This document shows positions 5,786-7,822 of a stretch of 7,822 bases of DNA, piece by piece. Below the pieces are notes generated by a model. That model worked only from the letters and a program-made list of their open reading frames with translations, did no database searches and was not told where the DNA came from. This stretch comes from Thermoplasmata archaeon. GTDB lineage: Archaea; Thermoplasmatota; Thermoplasmata; Thermoplasmatales; Thermoplasmataceae. The position numbers were made by a program, and so were the translations under genes. The number at the start of each line of letters is the position of its first letter. Position 1 is the first letter of the stretch. The stretch spans positions 1 to 7,822 of the forward strand of contig JAKBSB010000058.1 of assembly GCA_021845155.1 (NCBI GenBank). Direction: 5' to 3'.

Positions 5786-6555
5786 AGAGTCCTTTTCAGG
5801 GTCTCGATTACAGGCCTCAGATCCTCATCCCCAGTGAGCTTCAGGAAAATATCTTCAAGATTGGAGTGCTTCTGACCCATTTCAGATCTCATATCTTCCA
5901 TTGTTCCTTCGATGACTATTTTACCATTGAAAAGTATGGAGATTCTGTTGCACACTCCCTCTGCAACTTCAAGTATGTGTGTCGAAAATATAACTGTCTT
6001 TCCATGTGATGCAAAATCCTGGAGAAGATCCTTGAGAATTTTGGCAGATCTTGGGTCCAGTCCGTTCATTCCCTCGTCCAGAATAAGATAGTCAGGATCG
6101 TGAATTATGGCAGATATGATAGCAACCTTCTGCTTTGTTCCGAACGACAGCGAACCGATGAAATCGTCAATCTTGTCTGTTATTCCAAATGCTTCGGAAA
6201 GATTCCTGACCCTCCTTTCCATGACATCCCTCCCAATGCCGCGCACAGAGCATATAAATGAAAAATATTCAAGTGGTGTGAGAGATTCGTAAAGAGCTGG
6301 AGTTTCTGGAACGTAACCGACTGTGGACTTGATTTTCTCACCATCCATCATTGGGTTGAGGTCTCCAAGTCTCACATATCCTGATGTCATCTCCAGAAGT
6401 GAACATATGACTCTCAGAAGTGTTGTTTTTCCAGAGCCATTTGGCCCCAGGATTCCATATATCTGCCCGGTGTCAATTGTTAAGTTCAGCCCATTCAGTG
6501 CATAATTATCTGCATATTTTTTGTACAGATCCCTTATTATTATGGGGCCGGACAT
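5779..6555 (-). CDS. ABC transporter ATP-binding protein (ABC-2 exporter type)
   Basis: Cytoplasmic nucleotide-binding subunit that powers the adjacent permease; 258 residues, a standard length. Motifs in order: Walker A GPNGSGKTT (37-45); Q-loop region YVPETP (81-86), where Glu takes the usual Gln position, as is common in ABC-2 exporter ATPases; signature loop SLSFGTKQK (135-143), a variant of LSGGQ; Walker B plus D-loop YLILDEGMNGLDP (156-168), with the catalytic Glu161 present and Gly replacing the usual Pro after it; switch His in STHILEVAE (191-199). A short C-terminal extension (about 220-258) contains EDIFLKLTG, typical of this subgroup. The ATG at 6555 follows an in-frame stop and has a TATA box at the leaderless distance. 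It is the first gene of a two-gene operon. Confidence 0.95.
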   Translation of the reverse strand: MSGPIIIRDLYKKYADNYALNGLNLTIDTGQIYGILGPNGSGKTTLLRVICSLLEMTSGYVRLGDLNPMMDGEKIKSTVGYVPETPALYESLTPLEYFSFICSVRGIGRDVMERRVRNLSEAFGITDKIDDFIGSLSFGTKQKVAIISAIIHDPDYLILDEGMNGLDPRSAKILKDLLQDFASHGKTVIFSTHILEVAEGVCNRISILFNGKIVIEGTMEDMRSEMGQKHSNLEDIFLKLTGDEDLRPVIETLKRTLR

Positions 6556-6574
6556 GGCAGTTTATTAGCAGAAC

Positions 6575-6592
6575 AGTAAATATACTTTTACT
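6575..6592 (-). promoter_or_regulatory. TATA box of the ABC operon within a 6-bp inverted repeat
   Basis: The minus-strand TATA-like TATATTTA (6577-6584) is centred about 25 nt before the ATPase ATG, with no SD between. It is embedded in the dyad AGTAAA (6575-6580) - 6 nt - TTTACT (6587-6592), which could be an operator for a repressor that competes with TBP. The TATA call is reasonable; the operator is speculative because 6-bp arms arise often in A/T-rich DNA. Confidence 0.45.
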
Positions 6593-6626
6593 ATTACAGA
6601 CTGGATATTTCTGTACTGACTTCATG

Positions 6627-6647
6627 AAAAAGAATGAGAAATAAAAA
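6627..6647 (-). terminator. Oligo-T tracts after the Hint-domain gene
   Basis: Two runs of five T on the minus strand (6643-6647 and 6627-6631) follow the stop codon of the Hint-domain gene by 8 and 24 nt. They fit archaeal oligo-T termination and separate this gene from the ABC operon, whose own promoter lies at 6575-6592. Confidence 0.45.
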
Positions 6648-6655
6648 GATATGGA

Positions 6656-7822
6656 TTATGGTTTTATGGTCAGGTCATAGACAACATATTCCCATGCAAT
6701 GAAATCGTAGTCCGGCGGTATCTGGAAATCATACATGGTGAAATTGCCTGAAGAGACTGTTATATTGTGCACTTTTTCAAATGTCCCCGTGAAAGCATTG
6801 TATATAAACATTTTTGTGGTAAGATTTTCCGCCTGAACGTAGCCATTTTTCGTGAGTATGGGCTGATAAGGTGAAGTTTGCAGTATGCCGTTGATCGTAT
6901 ACTGAGTGGAATGACTGCTCATATATGCTGTCTGGATCTCCTCCGGCTGATACTGATGTGTGGTCAAATTGTACGACAAGACATAATCTCCAGGTAAAAT
7001 TGAGCTGGCCTTCATGTATGTGAAGTTCGCCATGAGGATCTCTGTGCTGGCATTTACACATCCGGTGCCACCACCTCCTCCTCCACCACCACTGTTGGAG
7101 TTTTCGATTACTTCATCAAGTGTTAGTTTGATGGAGATGGATGCCGGTGATGCACCGTTAATGCTAAAAGTGCCAGAATCAGGTGATCCTGACCAGACGT
7201 ACGTGGCAGAACCGTATGAAGTACTTACTGTCGCGTCCTCCACATACCAACTAAACTGACCATCAGGCTCACTAAAGGATATTGAAGTTCCAGTTGTTTG
7301 TTTAGTGTACCCGTTTACTGAAATTGCCCAGGGATCACCACTGTTAGTGCCTTCGCTGCTGAATGTCACTGTGTAGGTTGATGTCGGTGTAAAGTCGATA
7401 TCAATAACATGGGTGTTGCTTATGTTAAACTGACCATTGGCCGGGTTTGCTTCCCATCCGTTTGGAACCCCGATGTTATAACTGTAGCTTCCACCGCCTA
7501 AAGTTTCAATCTCAATTGTCTGGCCGGTCGTTAAGGAAGATGTATAGCTGAAACCCGAAGGACCATTGATATTTACATACCATGAGTTTCCGTCAAGGAT
7601 GGATGAGGTCTTGAAGGTAATAGTGTTGATATTTACGTTCAAAGTGACTCCACCTGTGCTCCCATTGGGATCTATGGGAATTGCACCAGCGGAATTTTCT
7701 GTATTTTCAAGCATATAATTATCCTTCGGGTTTGCAAAGAATCTGAAGAAGCCAGTTGAATTTGATTTAATGTAATAGTTGTAGCCGTTGGTTTTGTCCT
7801 CGAGAAGTAGGGGCAGATCGGA
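6656..7822 (-). CDS. Secreted/surface protein with beta-rich repeats and C-terminal Hint domain (N-terminus outside window)
   Basis: The frame is open from the TAA at 6656 to the window edge (388 residues visible). An ATG at 7714 exists, but the 36 upstream codons are also open and look coding, so I treat the gene as 5'-partial. Numbering from that ATG: two related beta-rich repeats (about 31-110 and 113-198), rich in Ser, Thr, Gly, Asn and aromatic residues and of the YTVTF...SW.V.vNG type common in Thermoplasmatales surface proteins; an eight-Gly linker (209-216); then a Hint (hedgehog/intein) domain from Cys219. Hint landmarks are CVNASTEILM (219-228), SSILPGDYVLSYN (237-249), SPYQPILTKNGYVQAENL (281-298) and the terminal DFIAWEYVVYDL (337-348). 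The usual block-B His is Gln284, and the usual terminal His-Asn is Tyr346-Asp347. No C-terminal membrane anchor is visible; any signal peptide would lie beyond the window. The biological role is unknown, and autoprocessing is possible but not assured. Confidence 0.85.
   Translation of the reverse strand, partial: SDLPLLLEDKTNGYNYYIKSNSTGFFRFFANPKDNYMLENTENSAGAIPIDPNGSTGGVTLNVNINTITFKTSSILDGNSWYVNINGPSGFSYTSSLTTGQTIEIETLGGGSYSYNIGVPNGWEANPANGQFNISNTHVIDIDFTPTSTYTVTFSSEGTNSGDPWAISVNGYTKQTTGTSISFSEPDGQFSWYVEDATVSTSYGSATYVWSGSPDSGTFSINGASPASISIKLTLDEVIENSNSGGGGGGGGTGCVNASTEILMANFTYMKASSILPGDYVLSYNLTTHQYQPEEIQTAYMSSHSTQYTINGILQTSPYQPILTKNGYVQAENLTTKMFIYNAFTGTFEKVHNITVSSGNFTMYDFQIPPDYDFIAWEYVVYDLTIKP
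6674..7060 (-). other. Hint (hedgehog/intein) domain region
   Basis: Encodes residues 219-347 of the surface protein (numbered from the ATG at 7714). It begins at Cys219, the position of the autoproteolytic nucleophile in Hint domains, after GGTG, and ends at VVYD, where inteins have a His-Asn. The Thr/Leu/Pro-Gly-Asp-xVLSYN block and the SPYxP...GxVxAxxL block are the recognisable Hint signatures. Only five residues (LTIKP) follow, so there is no C-extein; any reaction would be of the hedgehog or bacterial-intein-like type, releasing or modifying the N-terminal part. Family assignment is from motif recognition, not a search. Confidence 0.75.
7121..7624 (-). repeat. Two divergent tandem beta-rich protein repeats
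   Basis: Residues 31-110 (bases 7385-7624) and 113-198 (7121-7378) of the surface protein align by eye. TITFKTSSILDGNSWYVNIN pairs with TVTFSSEGTNSGDPWAISVN, and SYSYNI pairs with QFSWYV. Each copy then has a serine/glycine-rich segment ending in NGQFNI or SGTFSI and a final hydrophobic strand (VIDIDFT or SISIKLT). The similarity is at protein level only; the DNA has diverged, so this is an old duplication and not a recent DNA repeat. Further copies may lie upstream of the window. Confidence 0.65.

Noticed and set aside
7067..7090. The GGN-rich tract as a possible DNA microsatellite for phase variation
   Set aside because: The eight glycine codons use mixed third bases (GGT, GGA, GGC), so it is not a pure DNA repeat prone to slippage.
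7014..7259. A plus-strand open frame encoding a poly-proline stretch (81 codons)
   Set aside because: The prolines are the complement of the poly-Gly codons of the Hint-domain protein. It has no start signals and no recognisable family.
6656..7714. Treating the ATG at 7714 as the true start of the Hint-domain protein
   Set aside because: The frame is open for all 36 codons upstream to the window edge and encodes plausible protein. There is no TATA box or SD before this ATG, and a surface protein would need a signal peptide, which is absent here.

Overview
This window looks like chromosomal DNA from an archaeon, most likely a member of the Thermoplasmatales or a close relative (inference). 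The reasons are: (i) an archaeal/eukaryotic-type translation gene cluster (eS19, PDCD5-family protein, eL39, eL31, aIF6) with no bacterial counterparts; (ii) archaeal TATA boxes centred about 25-28 nt upstream of the start codons of pyrF, ftsZ, pyrE and the ABC ATPase, with no Shine-Dalgarno (SD) sequence before those starts, which indicates leaderless transcripts; (iii) operon-internal genes that instead carry GGTGAT/GAGGTGA-type ribosome binding sites; (iv) a secreted-type protein built from beta-rich repeats of a kind typical of Thermoplasmatales surface proteins; (v) moderate GC content.

Layout. Bases 1-318 (minus) hold the N-terminal half of pyrF (OMP decarboxylase), cut by the window edge. 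ftsZ (361-1506, minus) lies just upstream of it on the same strand. The 151-bp gap at 1507-1657 carries the divergent ftsZ and pyrE promoters. pyrE (1658-2155, plus) is the only plus-strand gene, and its stop codon directly abuts the stop codon of the convergent aIF6 gene. From 4063 down to 2156 (minus) runs a tight operon, rps19e - pdcd5 - rpl39e - rpl31e - eif6, with gaps of 2-10 nt and one ATGA overlap. rpl39e has only 51 codons. Bases 4064-4158 hold the tandem TATA elements of that operon and an oligo-T terminator of the next one. A two-gene ABC exporter operon (6555 down to 4159, minus) encodes an ABC-2-type ATPase and a 12-13-helix permease that appears to be two fused half-permeases. 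The last gene (6656-7822, minus, N-terminus outside the window) encodes an extracellular-type protein with two beta-rich repeats, a run of eight glycines and a C-terminal Hint (hedgehog/intein) domain.

How the genes work together. pyrE and pyrF catalyse the last two steps of UMP synthesis and flank ftsZ. The S19e operon makes ribosomal proteins together with a 60S/50S anti-association factor. The ABC pair is a self-contained exporter or membrane-remodelling system of unknown substrate.

The most unusual items are the Hint domain, which keeps its N-terminal Cys but has substitutions at the usual block-B His and terminal His-Asn positions, and the ATPase/permease junction. At that junction the two genes share one reading frame across a single TGA, with a strong ribosome binding site that points to a non-AUG start.
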